From Glaciimonas sp. PCH181 (lineage in GTDB: Bacteria > Pseudomonadota > Gammaproteobacteria > Burkholderiales > Burkholderiaceae_D), in assembly GCF_003056055.1 (NCBI RefSeq), contig NZ_PYFP01000003.1, positions 124,001-188,000 on the forward strand: a DNA stretch of 64,000 nt. The letters are read 5' to 3'. Both the position numbers and the translations under genes were made by a program. Positions 29,238 to 39,002 of the stretch are shown here, piece after piece. Position 1 is the first letter of the stretch. Each line of letters starts with the position of its first letter. The notes beneath the pieces were generated by a model, which saw only the letters and a program-made list of their open reading frames with translations, did not search any database and was not told the DNA's origin.

Positions 29238-29664
29238 GAGACCTTATAAGGTTTGTAACGAAATCAAACACTTAATCCATGTTTCATCACTGTTTAGAGC
29301 GCTTTATTAACTTCTCGAAAAAACGGAGATATCTAAAAAAATAACTAAAACACGATCGCTTTCAATCAGGCAACGTTATTTTATGATGCGCAGAGCATTC
29401 CGCCGATTACACCCCGGCTAACAACGCCGATGACGCTTCAACGAATATGAAAGTCTTTGTAATTTGATTTCCCATTAAAGGGCTGCATCACCACAATCTC
29501 AAAATATGGCGAGTTGAATGTTGATAATCAAGCGATGCCTTTTAGACAACCTGCGGATGAGGTCATGCTGGAGAGACGTATTAGCGACTAAGATTAGCAA
29601 ATAAGTGCGGCTAAAGAATCCTAGCGTAAATATTAATGACAGTTTTACTTACTTCAGGCTAAAA
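29238..29664. other. Gene-free stretch upstream of a small membrane protein gene
   Basis: These ~430 bp contain no supported coding frame or clear hairpin. They include the promoter region of lolC on one side and of the small membrane protein on the other. Confidence 0.5.
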
Positions 29665-30039
29665 ATGGAAAACAGCGTCTTTCTCAGAGTCGAATTTATT
29701 CTACTTATCGCCTTTTCCATTGTCCTGCCAATCGGGATTTTTACCTTGATGCTGAAAAAACGTGCGATTTCCAGGATCACCGTTTTTTTATTTTCGCTCA
29801 CACTGATTGTTCTGGCCGGTGTCAATGTCGTTTTACTAAGGCAATTGGCGCATCTGGCAACATTAAGTTCTGCGGCCATTGACAGCCATATATTTGCCTC
29901 TGAAATTTCGATAATGCTCTACCTGTTGCCCGCGGTGCTAGCGGGCGTCGGCGTCAACGTGATTTCTCACTTATTAATTGCCCATCTCAAGACTGCCGAA
30001 GAGCAATTTGACGAGAATCGCGTTAATAACTCGAATTGA
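29665..30039 (+). CDS. Small three-helix membrane protein of unknown function
   Basis: The 124-residue protein (ATG 29665, preceded by AGG at 7 nt) has three hydrophobic segments: VEFILLIAFSIVLPIGIFTL, ITVFLFSLTLIVLAGVNVVL and IMLYLLPAVLAGVGVNVIS. The C-terminus is charged and Asn-rich (EEQFDENRVNNSN). It should lie in the inner membrane. No family is recognised. The frame continues upstream to 29605 but that part has no support. Confidence 0.65.
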   Translation: MENSVFLRVEFILLIAFSIVLPIGIFTLMLKKRAISRITVFLFSLTLIVLAGVNVVLLRQLAHLATLSSAAIDSHIFASEISIMLYLLPAVLAGVGVNVISHLLIAHLKTAEEQFDENRVNNSN

Positions 30040-30115
30040 AGCCATCACTAACGCGCCCCACCCACTAAGTTGCGTTGCGCGTCAATAATCAAAAACTCAC
30101 GGTATGAAAGGGAAT

Positions 30116-30364
30116 TTAAGCTCGTCCACCTTCCCGTAACGTTTTAATCAATAAATCTACAGTGATATCGCCACCGGATTCTTTATAGCGCTGCTGATAC
30201 ATCAGCGCCCCCACCGCGATCATGCGATACAATTCATCTTCCGATAACTTCATTGAAATTTTAGCGATTTCTGTTGCCAACATTTCAAGCAAATCGTCAT
30301 AGTTAGCAAGCGGCGCCTGACGACTTGCACGACTCCACATAGCCATTATGTGCTCAGACTCCAT
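30116..30364 (-). CDS. Hypothetical small helical protein
   Basis: The 82-residue protein (MESEHIMAMWSRASRQ...) is helical, charged and has no signal or membrane segment. A perfect AAGGAGGT ribosome site lies 5 nt before the ATG, which strongly supports expression. No family is recognised. It is a single gene, transcribed toward the small membrane protein gene and divergent from the rpfE-like gene. Confidence 0.72.
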   Translation of the reverse strand: MESEHIMAMWSRASRQAPLANYDDLLEMLATEIAKISMKLSEDELYRMIAVGALMYQQRYKESGGDITVDLLIKTLREGGRA

Positions 30365-30582
30365 GGTTTACCTCCTTGATAAAATTCCAGTATAGGAAAT
30401 TTCGCCGAATTCGCCAGCCTTCCTGAGCCTGATTTTTTTCGCTAATTTTGCAGGCTATTCGTCCTCAAAAAATCAAGAAAAATGCTCCGACAAACATCCG
30501 TTTTAGTCCAAATCAGACAGTCCTCATAAAGCAGCCGTAAGCGCTTTCCACCCGATGCGCCAGATGCCCTACAATTCGGGGC

Positions 30583-31710
30583 ATGAATCATCTCGACATC
30601 CTATTACCATTCGGCTTACCCCCAGCTGAACTAGCGCGCGACATATTGCGTGAATTAAACCTGCCTGCACTTGCCAAGCTGGTAGCGCGTGCCAAAAGCG
30701 GCAGCAAACAAGAGCAAGTTTTGGACGAATTTGCCCGTTCGCTGCCGCACGAAGCATGGCTAGCTACAAAGTTTGGCTTGGGAAATCCATCAAACAACGC
30801 AGACAGTCAACACTCCAGCCCGCCTATCGCTCCCGCTGCGATGCGTGCACTTGGATTGAATGTTGACGAAGGTCACTGGTTCGTCCTGCATCCGGCGCAC
30901 ATTCATATCGCGCGCGATCATCTGGTGTTGACCGATATCCGGCAGGTGACGCTATCAGAAGCCGATTCTCGTTGGCTTTTTGAAGAGGCCAAATCACTTT
31001 TCGATGAAGATAATCGGACGCTATTGTATGGCGATGCCAGCACCTGGTTTATACGCGCTGATGACTGGCTACATTTGCACACATCAACCCCCGATGCCGC
31101 CTGCGGCCATAACGTCGATATCTGGATGCCACAGGGCGAAGGCGACCGCGCATGGCGCAAACTGCAAAATGAAGTCCAGATGCAATGGTTTGAAAATAGC
31201 CTGAACGAGCGCCGCGCCGCATCTGGGATGCAAGCAGTCAATGCGCTATGGCTTTGGGGCGGCGGCAACGCGGCAATTGATTCTTCAAACGCGTCGGATC
31301 GCCCTTATAGCCATATTATCAACTTGCGCGGCTGGGCTAAGGCTTTTGGTCAATTGACGGCCAATAACGCCATCCTCAATTGCTCTGCCGAAGAGCTTAT
31401 CGCCACACCCGGCGAGCGTGGATTTTTATTGCTGGATGGATTGATCGCGCCCGCCCTTACTGGCGAATGGTCCGAATGGATACAGCAATTACAGACAATG
31501 GAGCGCGACTGGTTCGTGCCCCTTTTACAAGCATTGGAAAACGGCAAATTAAAGCAACTTTCCCTGACGTTTACTGACAATACCCGAATGACAGAATTAA
31601 CGACGACCGCGTTATCTCTCAAAAAATTCTGGGTGAAACCATCACTGGCAACGACTATGCGAGAAATGACGAAAGCATCGGCAGAGCACACCGGGGAGCC
31701 GACGCAATGA
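30583..31710 (+). CDS. RpfE-like / phosphoglycerate-mutase-annotated protein
   Basis: The 375-residue protein matches the group annotated either RpfE-type regulatory protein or cofactor-independent phosphoglycerate mutase in beta- and gammaproteobacteria. Recognisable parts are LRALGLNVDEGHWFVLHPAHI-like sequence, LYGDASTWFIRADDW and the NALWLWGGG segment. The classical alkaline-phosphatase-like mutase active site is not seen, so mutase activity is doubtful. It overlaps recJ by 4 bp (ATGA), so the two are co-translated. In Xanthomonas rpfE also lies next to recJ and near prfB and lysS, matching this region. Confidence 0.75.
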   Translation: MNHLDILLPFGLPPAELARDILRELNLPALAKLVARAKSGSKQEQVLDEFARSLPHEAWLATKFGLGNPSNNADSQHSSPPIAPAAMRALGLNVDEGHWFVLHPAHIHIARDHLVLTDIRQVTLSEADSRWLFEEAKSLFDEDNRTLLYGDASTWFIRADDWLHLHTSTPDAACGHNVDIWMPQGEGDRAWRKLQNEVQMQWFENSLNERRAASGMQAVNALWLWGGGNAAIDSSNASDRPYSHIINLRGWAKAFGQLTANNAILNCSAEELIATPGERGFLLLDGLIAPALTGEWSEWIQQLQTMERDWFVPLLQALENGKLKQLSLTFTDNTRMTELTTTALSLKKFWVKPSLATTMREMTKASAEHTGEPTQ

Positions 31711-33404
31711 CGCGCATTACCACCCGCCCCTACCCGTTTCGCGACGCAGAACGTCTGCGTCAAAGCGGTATCCATCCCGTACTCGCGCGCGTTTATGCTG
31801 CGCGTGGGCTGCTGGACGTAAAAGAATTAGAAAGTGAATTAAGCGCGCTCCATCCGCCGAGTGGGTTATTGCACATCGACGCAGCGGCCATTTTTCTGGC
31901 CGACGCCATCGCCGCAAAAAAGAAAATGGTCATCGTGGCCGATTACGATTGCGATGGCGCAACGGCCTGTGCAGTCGGTCTGCGCGGTTTACGTTTGCTA
32001 GGCGCAAACGTCGATTTCATCGTACCGAACCGCTTCGAATACGGCTATGGCCTGACCCCGGAAATCGTCGAACTGACCGCACGTGAAAAATCGCCGGATA
32101 TTATTGTTACCGTCGACAACGGCATCGCAAGCATAGACGGCGTCGCTGAAGCGAACCGACGTGGTATTGAAGTCGTGGTCACCGACCATCACTTACCCGC
32201 CGCCACGTTACCGGCAGCGCGGGTAATCGTGAATCCCAATCAACCTGCATGCGGATTTCCCAGCAAGAATCTGGCAGGCGTCGGCGTGATGTTTTATGTG
32301 CTGCTGGCATTGCGCGCAGAAATGCGCAAACGCGGCGTATTCGATGCGCAGACGCAGCCAAAACTGGATGTACTGCTCGATTTGGTCGCACTAGGAACCG
32401 TCGCCGACGTCGTCAAACTAGATGCCAATAATCGAATTCTGGTGGCGCAAGGTTTAAAACGGATGCGCGCAGGACGGATGCATCCCGGCATCGCCGCCCT
32501 ATTTCGTGCCGCGGGACGAGAAGCGCGTCGCGCCAGTCCTTTCGACCTCGGCTTTGCGGTGGGTCCGCGCCTGAATGCAGCCGGGCGTTTGGCGGATATG
32601 GCGCTAGGAATCGAATGCCTGACCACCGATGATGAAGGTCGTGCATGGGCCATCGCCCAGCAACTCGACACCATTAACAAGGAACGCCGGGATATCGAAG
32701 CGGGCATGCAAGACACTGCGCTCGCCTTGCTCGACAATTTTAGTCCGGCAGACAGCAATACCATCAGCGTCTTTGATGCATCCTGGCATCAGGGCGTGAT
32801 TGGGATTGTGGCTTCGCGCTTAAAAGATAAATTTTATCGACCAACTTTTACCTTTGCGCCGGGTGGCGATGGCCTGATGAAAGGATCTGGCCGCTCGATT
32901 CCTGGCTTCCATTTACGCGATGCGCTAGATCTGGTGTCAAAGCACGCCCCAAGTCTGATCGAAAAATTTGGTGGACATGCCATGGCCGCCGGCTTGACGA
33001 TCCGCACCGATGCGTTTGAAACATTCTCTGCCGCATTCGAAAAAGTCGGCTGTGCGTGGTTAGGTCAACATCAACTTGAACGCATCATTGAAACCGATGG
33101 TCCATTAGAAGATGCCTATTACACCACACAATTCATCGAACAAATGGAAGGGCAAGTCTGGGGACAGGGATTTGCGCCCCCAGTATTTTGCGATGATTTC
33201 AAAGTCATCAGCCAACGTATTCTGAAAGAAAAACATTTAAAACTCTTGCTGGAAAGAAATGGCAATCGTTATGATGCAATCTGGTTCGGCCACACCGATG
33301 CATTGGGCGGCCGCGCCAAAGTGGCGTTCCGACTCGACGCAAATGAATACAACGGCGTCACGAAAGTGCAATTGATGGTGGAGCACGCAGAGGCGCTAAC
33401 CTAA
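31707..33404 (+). CDS. recJ: Single-stranded-DNA-specific exonuclease RecJ
   Basis: The 565-residue protein has the DHH phosphoesterase motifs: IVADYDCDGATACAVG, VTVDNGIAS, VVTDHHLP, DLVALGTVADVV, and the DHHA1 domain with KGSGRSIPGFHLRDAL and GGHAMAAGLTI. It degrades single-stranded DNA 5' to 3' in recombination and mismatch repair. Translation is coupled to the upstream rpfE-like gene. Length and motifs are complete. Confidence 0.97.
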   Translation: MTRITTRPYPFRDAERLRQSGIHPVLARVYAARGLLDVKELESELSALHPPSGLLHIDAAAIFLADAIAAKKKMVIVADYDCDGATACAVGLRGLRLLGANVDFIVPNRFEYGYGLTPEIVELTAREKSPDIIVTVDNGIASIDGVAEANRRGIEVVVTDHHLPAATLPAARVIVNPNQPACGFPSKNLAGVGVMFYVLLALRAEMRKRGVFDAQTQPKLDVLLDLVALGTVADVVKLDANNRILVAQGLKRMRAGRMHPGIAALFRAAGREARRASPFDLGFAVGPRLNAAGRLADMALGIECLTTDDEGRAWAIAQQLDTINKERRDIEAGMQDTALALLDNFSPADSNTISVFDASWHQGVIGIVASRLKDKFYRPTFTFAPGGDGLMKGSGRSIPGFHLRDALDLVSKHAPSLIEKFGGHAMAAGLTIRTDAFETFSAAFEKVGCAWLGQHQLERIIETDGPLEDAYYTTQFIEQMEGQVWGQGFAPPVFCDDFKVISQRILKEKHLKLLLERNGNRYDAIWFGHTDALGGRAKVAFRLDANEYNGVTKVQLMVEHAEALT

Positions 33405-33519
33405 AAACTTCTTGTCGACAGCAAATACAGCTACAACTGATAATTAGCTGGTAACTAGCGCGACGCCAGTCCTACCGGCGACATCTTTTTTTGACAGATA
33501 ACGGCTCAGTTCACATCCT

Positions 33520-34905
33520 ATGCCCCGATCGCATCCGTCGTTACATCGTATCCAAAAACCGCCAATGACAATCCAGCGTTTGCGGATAATTATCTGCGGC
33601 GTTGCGCTGCTATTGGCTGGCGTGGTGTGGGTCATGATTGCCATTCTAAAACCGGCAGTTCAACACACTATCGTGATCACTACCGGGGCCGATGGCGGCA
33701 TTTATCGCGGCTTTGCCGAGCGCTATGCAAAGGTATTAAAACGCGAGGGCATTACGCTGGATATACGCCCTTCATCCGGTGCAGTAGAAAATTTTAAGCG
33801 TTTGACAGACGACAATAGCGAATATGAAGTCGGTTTCATACAGTCCGGTATCGGGGATGCGGCCAGCGCGCCGAATTTACAAACCATTGCTGCCGTGTCC
33901 TATGAACCGATCTGGGTGTTTTATCAGTCTAGCGCCACGATAGATCGCTTGTCTCAATTGCAGGGCAAGCGCGTCTCGATAGGGGTTCTTGGAAGCGGTC
34001 TGCAAATTGTAGCGAATGATTTGCTGAAGCAAAATGGACTCACCCGCCAAAATACCAAGTTACAAGAACTGGATTCTCGCAAAGCCTATCAGGCACTAAA
34101 AAACGGCACGCTCGATGCGGCATTTTTTATTGGCCGACCCGATGCGGAAATGCTGCAAACGCTGCTTAAAAGCGATCTCAAACTGATGAATTTCGTTCAG
34201 GCAGATGCCCTGGTGCGCCAGTTTCCGGCACTTTCCAAAGTGACCTTTCCGCGCGCTTCAACCAGTCTTGCCGATGATTTACCGCATACGGACGTGACTT
34301 TGCTGGCGGCGACCGCGTTGCTGGTCTCAAAAGACACTTTGCATCCGGCGTTAGCGTATTTGCTGTTGGATAGCGCCAATGAAATTCATGGTGGGCAAGA
34401 TTACTTTACGCCACGCGGATATTTCCCCAATCAAAATGCCGAGGATTTTCCTGTCTCCGATGAAACGCGGCGCTATTTCAAATCAGGCCGTCCGTTCCTG
34501 CAACGCTATTTACCGTTTTGGCTAGCCAATTTCATTGAGCGCCGCTTCATCATTTTGCTGCCGTTCATGGCCCTATTGTTTGGCCTGTTGCAAGCTATCC
34601 CAAAGATGTACGCAGCAACGATGAAAAAGCGATTGGTAGTCTGGTATCGGGAAATAAAATCGCTGGAAGATGAAATTTGGGCCACCAAAAATCCGACCAT
34701 CGATCAGGTTAATCAATGGCGTAATGAAATCGAAGAAATCGATGCCAATGCGAATCAAATTCGTATTCCGCAGCAATATTTCGGTGATGTATATGCGTTG
34801 AAACAAGCCATTAATGTCGTACGCGAGCGCATCATCAGCGTAGCAGCCGCCATCAGCCCAAATGCAGCCAGCGCCGCCGACTCAGTAGCAACGGATCAAT
34901 TCTAA
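33520..34905 (+). CDS. TAXI-family TRAP-type solute-binding protein, membrane anchored
   Basis: The protein has 461 residues (ATG 33520; an ATG at 33565 is also possible). An N-terminal membrane anchor (IIICGVALLLAGVVWVMIAI) is followed by a TAXI-type periplasmic binding domain with ITTGADGGIYRGFAERY and FIQSGIGDA. A second hydrophobic segment (FIILLPFMALLFGLLQAI) comes near residue 345. About 100 charged, coiled-coil-prone residues then follow, probably cytoplasmic. TRAP permease genes are absent nearby, so this is an orphan whose transport partner is unknown; a sensory role is conceivable. Confidence 0.8.
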   Translation: MPRSHPSLHRIQKPPMTIQRLRIIICGVALLLAGVVWVMIAILKPAVQHTIVITTGADGGIYRGFAERYAKVLKREGITLDIRPSSGAVENFKRLTDDNSEYEVGFIQSGIGDAASAPNLQTIAAVSYEPIWVFYQSSATIDRLSQLQGKRVSIGVLGSGLQIVANDLLKQNGLTRQNTKLQELDSRKAYQALKNGTLDAAFFIGRPDAEMLQTLLKSDLKLMNFVQADALVRQFPALSKVTFPRASTSLADDLPHTDVTLLAATALLVSKDTLHPALAYLLLDSANEIHGGQDYFTPRGYFPNQNAEDFPVSDETRRYFKSGRPFLQRYLPFWLANFIERRFIILLPFMALLFGLLQAIPKMYAATMKKRLVVWYREIKSLEDEIWATKNPTIDQVNQWRNEIEEIDANANQIRIPQQYFGDVYALKQAINVVRERIISVAAAISPNAASAADSVATDQF

Positions 34906-34906
34906 A

Positions 34907-35659
34907 TTAACGCACCGGTAAAAACTGCAAGAAAGTCCCGCCTAACAAATTCTGTACATAGCTTATTCCAGCACGCCGGTACTTTTCCGTCACAACTACC
35001 GCCAGCAAATCAATCCGGCCGATGATCTTGCCGAACTCACGTTCAAAGCTCAAATTGTGCTCACTCTCCGAAATATCGTTGGATAACAGCAACAATTGGC
35101 CCGCAGCATTACGTCGAGAGCCAAGAATCCATGTCGCGATTTCTAGGTTGCGTGCGGCGTTATACAGATACTGGGCATTCAGACCATCAATCAAGTAAAA
35201 ACTGGTTTTGCCGCCATGCGCGGTGACGATCATATCGGCTGTTGCATAAATAAACGCGGCGGCGCGATCCCCCTGAAAACCTTGATCCAGAGCCAGCGAT
35301 AAAGCCAAAATATCGTGTTTACCTTGCAATTCTGGCCAAGGCTGACGCGTTTCTATCGCCACACGCACCCGTTTAACCGCTGCTTCACGACTGGTAGCAG
35401 TCTTTTTCCATTCAGCCGGATTGCGTCGGTATAGCTTATCCAATAAGCGATACAAGCTATCAAGGTTATCGCGCATAGCGAGTGTTGCCACGCGATTAAC
35501 ATCCGATTGCCCCAATTCCCCGGCACTTGTGGATGCGCCTTGCACTTCGCCATGTGGGGCGGGAGTGGGCGTGAACATCCCGCAACCAGCGACTAAAAAT
35601 GCTAAACCAGCGCAAAGCATGACCGTACAAAAAGGAAGTTTTTGTGACTTTTTTAACAT
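34907..35659 (-). CDS. Lipoprotein of unknown function
   Basis: The 250-residue protein has a lipoprotein signal ending LVAGC (Cys26), a low-complexity linker (TPTPAPHGEVQGAST), then a mostly helical domain including LDSLYRLLDKLYRRNPAEWKK and DNLSFEREFGKIIG-like sequence. It should sit in the envelope. No family function is recognised. The gene is convergent with the TAXI protein gene, with the two stop codons separated by one base, leaving no room for a terminator between them. Confidence 0.72.
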   Translation of the reverse strand: MLKKSQKLPFCTVMLCAGLAFLVAGCGMFTPTPAPHGEVQGASTSAGELGQSDVNRVATLAMRDNLDSLYRLLDKLYRRNPAEWKKTATSREAAVKRVRVAIETRQPWPELQGKHDILALSLALDQGFQGDRAAAFIYATADMIVTAHGGKTSFYLIDGLNAQYLYNAARNLEIATWILGSRRNAAGQLLLLSNDISESEHNLSFEREFGKIIGRIDLLAVVVTEKYRRAGISYVQNLLGGTFLQFLPVR

Positions 35660-35912
35660 TATTAGATAAAGGCAATGGGGAAATCAGAAAAAGACGAGCC
35701 ATAAAAATGGTGCAAGTAACGTCGGCAGATTGTAATCATGCCGCTCTCTGATAGCCAAAATTTCACAAAAGTTCACACTAGTGCGATCAATATGGCGAAA
35801 TCGCGACGCGTAAATCCCTGTAATACGGTTCTCAGCCGGGGATTTCCATTACTTGCGTCAGATAAGCAATGCGCTCGCGTATAATTTAGGGTTTATCGCA
35901 AGAGACATGATC

Positions 35913-37017
35913 ATGGAAGCCGAACGCTTAAATTCCCTGCAAGCCCTCCTCGCTGACCTCACATTACGTGAGATTGAATTACGGAGGTATCTTTGACTTC
36001 GATACGAAGTTAGAGAAACTCGACCAGGTCAATGGCGAACTGGAAGATCCAGATGTCTGGAGCGACCAGAAACGCGCCCAAGAGCTGGGTAAAGAAAAAA
36101 AATCCCTCGAATCTATCGTCATCACACTGACGAAGATCGAGTCCGAACTGCGCGACACCACGGACCTGTATCAAATGGCCCGGGATGAGCAGGACGAAGA
36201 CACGATAGAAGCAGTTGAAGCCGATGCCGACACGCTGAAAAAGCTGGTCGAGGGCATGGAATTCCGTCGCATGTTCAACAACCCGATGGATCCGAATAAC
36301 TGCTTTATCGATATTCAGGCAGGCGCTGGCGGAACCGAAGCGCAAGATTGGGCATCGATGTTGCTGCGCCAATATTTGCGCTATTGCGAACGCAAAGGTT
36401 TCAAAGTTGAAATCATGGAGCAATCCGACGGTGAAGTTGCCGGTATCAAAACTGCGACATTAAAAGTTGAGGGTGATTATGCCTACGGCTTTTTACGCAC
36501 CGAAACAGGCGTCCATCGCCTGGTGCGCAAATCTCCGTTTGACTCTGCCAATGGTCGGCATACTTCCTTTTCAAGCTTATTCGTCTATCCTGAAGTCGAT
36601 GATTCGATTGAAATTGACGTTAATCCAGCGGATGTGCGGGTGGATACATACCGCGCTTCTGGTGCCGGTGGTCAGCATATTAATAAGACCGATTCGGCGG
36701 TACGTCTGACGCATGGCCCGTCGGGCATTGTTGTCCAATGTCAGAATGACCGCAGTCAGCACCGTAACCGCGCCGAAGCCTGGGACATGCTGAAAGCCAA
36801 GCTGTTCGAATTGGAAATGCGTAATCGGATGACCGAGCAACAGAAGCTCGAGGACTCCAAGACCGACGTTGGTTGGGGCCATCAGATTCGCTCCTATGTT
36901 CTGGATCAATCGCGTATTAAAGATTTGCGTACCAATTTTGAGAGCGGCAATACCAAAGCGATTCTCGATGGCGATCTGGATGACTTTATTGCGGCATCAT
37001 TGAAACAAGGCGTGTAA
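35913..37017 (+). CDS. prfB: Peptide chain release factor 2 (programmed +1 frameshift)
   Basis: RF2 is encoded in two frames. ATG 35913 (or ATG 35907) opens a 27-codon frame ending CTT TGA at 35991-35996; the main frame continues from GAC 35995 to 37017 after skipping T35994. The product, about 367 residues, carries SPFDSANG (stop-codon recognition) and GAGGQHINK (the GGQ catalytic motif). It releases peptides at UGA and UAA. A TATAAT at 35880-35885 may be the -10. The gene precedes lysS, as in E. coli and Xanthomonas. Confidence 0.97.
35983..35997 (+). promoter_or_regulatory. RF2 autoregulatory +1 frameshift site
   Basis: GGAGG (35983-35987) is followed by TAT, CTT and the in-frame TGA (35994-35996), then C. 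This is the conserved prfB recoding site: an internal Shine-Dalgarno-like element three bases before the slippery CTT, and a poor-context UGAC stop. Low RF2 lets the ribosome slip to frame +1; high RF2 terminates. Confidence 0.96.
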
Positions 37018-37044
37018 AACCGCATTGCATCGCAGCCTGTAAAG

Positions 37045-37076
37045 ATTAAGCCAGATAAGTAACTACCTGGCTTAAT
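37045..37076 (+). terminator. Hairpin between prfB and lysS
   Basis: ATTAAGCCAG (37045-37054) pairs with CTGGCTTAAT (37067-37076). There is no U-tract, so it may be a weak or Rho-assisted terminator or a processing stem in a prfB-lysS transcript. Confidence 0.55.
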
Positions 37077-37140
37077 CGGTCCCGATCCCTAAAAAATTCT
37101 GTACCTGCTATTTCACAGCATCAATCAAAAAGAGCCTGAC

Positions 37141-38667
37141 ATGACGACAGACAATCAACAGCAACCTGTCCCACAAGACGAAAATAAAATCATCGCCGAG
37201 CGCCGCGCCAAATTGACTGCGCTACGGACCCAAGGCATCGCATTTCCGAACGATTTCCGACCAACGCATAAAGCTGCTGACTTGCACGCGCGTTACGCTG
37301 AACTGGACAACGAGGCGCTCGATGCTGCCGCAGTGAAAGTCGTGGTTGCCGGACGCATGATGTTAAAACGCGTCATGGGCAAAGCGTCGTTCGCGACTCT
37401 GCAGGATGCATCCGGCCCTAAGGCTGATGGCCGAATTCAACTGTTCATCACCAAAGAACTTGCTGGCGAGGCGGAATATGAAGCCTTTAAACATTACGAC
37501 TTAGGCGATATTCTGGGCGCAGAAGGCATTCTGTTCAAAACTAAAACCGGTGAATTATCGATCAAGATTAGCGTGCTGCGTCTGCTGACCAAATCGCTGC
37601 GTCCGCTGCCGGATAAATTCCATGGCCTGTCAAATCAGGAAACCAAATACCGCCAGCGCTACGTCGATCTGATCATGAGTGAAGAGACGCGTCGCACGTT
37701 TAAGGCACGTACTGCCACGCTGTCATCCATTCGCCGCTTCATGGAAAAAAACGACTTCATGGAAGTCGAAACACCTATGTTGCATACGATTCCCGGCGGC
37801 GCTGCAGCCAAACCATTTATCACCCATCACAATGCGCTCGACATGCAAATGTTTTTGCGTATCGCACCCGAGCTTTATCTGAAGCGTCTGGTTGTCGGCG
37901 GTTTTGAGCGCGTATTTGAAGTCAACCGTAATTTCCGTAACGAGGGCGTATCGCCACGTCACAATCCGGAATTCACGATGATGGAATTTTATGCCGCCTA
38001 CGTTGACTATCAGTGGCTAATGACATTCACCGAGCAGGTCATCCGTCAGGCGGCAATCGATGCGCATGGCACAGCGACATTGACCTATCAAGGTCGCGAG
38101 CTGGACTTGAGCAAGCCGTTTGAACGTCTGACGATTGTTGGTGCCATCAACAAATACGCCCCGCATTACGAAGATGCACAGTTGCATGATGCTGCCTTCA
38201 TCAAAGCCGAATTGCAAAAATTTGGCGTGAAGCCATTCGCCACTGCCGGACTTGGCGCACTGCAATTAGCGTTATTTGAAGAAACCGCCGAAGCGCAATT
38301 ATGGGACCCAACTTACATCATCGACTATCCGGTCGAAGTGTCTCCATTGGCTCGTGCATCCGATACAGTTCCCGGTATTACGGAACGTTTTGAACTATTC
38401 ATGACCGGACGCGAAATCGCTAATGGCTTCTCTGAGTTGAATGACGCAGAAGACCAGGCAGCGCGCTTCCAGGCACAAGTTGCCGCCAAAGATGCGGGCG
38501 ATGAAGAAGCCATGTATTACGACGCCGACTATATCCGTGCACTGGAATATGGCCTGCCTCCGACCGGTGGCTGCGGTATTGGCATTGATCGTTTGATGAT
38601 GTTAATTACTGATTCGCCGAACATCCGTGACGTTATTTTGTTCCCCCATCTGCGCCGTGAAGACTAA
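37141..38667 (+). CDS. lysS: Lysine--tRNA ligase (class II)
   Basis: The 508-residue protein has an N-terminal OB-fold anticodon-binding domain (about 60-170) and the class II core: motif 1 around [17 protein letters not shown], motif 2 [20 protein letters not shown], motif 3 [14 protein letters not shown]. It charges tRNA-Lys in the cytoplasm. The N-terminal [20 protein letters not shown] segment is the usual variable lead. It follows prfB, a widespread order. Confidence 0.98.
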   Translation: MTTDNQQQPVPQDENKIIAERRAKLTALRTQGIAFPNDFRPTHKAADLHARYAELDNEALDAAAVKVVVAGRMMLKRVMGKASFATLQDASGPKADGRIQLFITKELAGEAEYEAFKHYDLGDILGAEGILFKTKTGELSIKISVLRLLTKSLRPLPDKFHGLSNQETKYRQRYVDLIMSEETRRTFKARTATLSSIRRFMEKNDFMEVETPMLHTIPGGAAAKPFITHHNALDMQMFLRIAPELYLKRLVVGGFERVFEVNRNFRNEGVSPRHNPEFTMMEFYAAYVDYQWLMTFTEQVIRQAAIDAHGTATLTYQGRELDLSKPFERLTIVGAINKYAPHYEDAQLHDAAFIKAELQKFGVKPFATAGLGALQLALFEETAEAQLWDPTYIIDYPVEVSPLARASDTVPGITERFELFMTGREIANGFSELNDAEDQAARFQAQVAAKDAGDEEAMYYDADYIRALEYGLPPTGGCGIGIDRLMMLITDSPNIRDVILFPHLRRED

Positions 38668-38695
38668 GCTTTACTAGGCTGCTCTGCGACAACGG

Positions 38696-38725
38696 ACTGC
38701 CGCCACGTTTTACGTTGGCGGCAGT
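38696..38725 (+). terminator. Hairpin after lysS
   Basis: ACTGCCGCCA (38696-38705) pairs with TGGCGGCAGT (38716-38725) around a 10-nt loop and is followed by a T-rich stretch. The rest of the 335-bp gap (38668-39002) is AT-rich and holds the promoter of the next gene; nothing else is recognised. Confidence 0.75.
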
Positions 38726-39002
38726 TTACGTTTACGTGTGTTACTTGAAAACTTGGAAAACTAGCCGCACCCACATGAACCTAAGTATTACCGTCCTTGC
38801 TGCGATCAATAAGATCCCGCAGTAGCAGCATTAATCTTGTTAATTTGCAATTTTTTCTCACGCATATTAACCAATCATTTATAGCAATAAATTTGTACAC
38901 TGTGTTACATGCTTTTACATCTGAAACACTATGCTGTTTTAATTGCCTCTAAGAATCGTACATAATGACTCACGCAAAGATAAAAATGCTTAGGAGAGAA
39001 AA

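Noticed and set aside
35812..35845. AAATCCC/GGGATTT inverted repeat upstream of prfB
   Set aside because: The loop is 20 nt and there is no U-tract or known regulator; likely chance.
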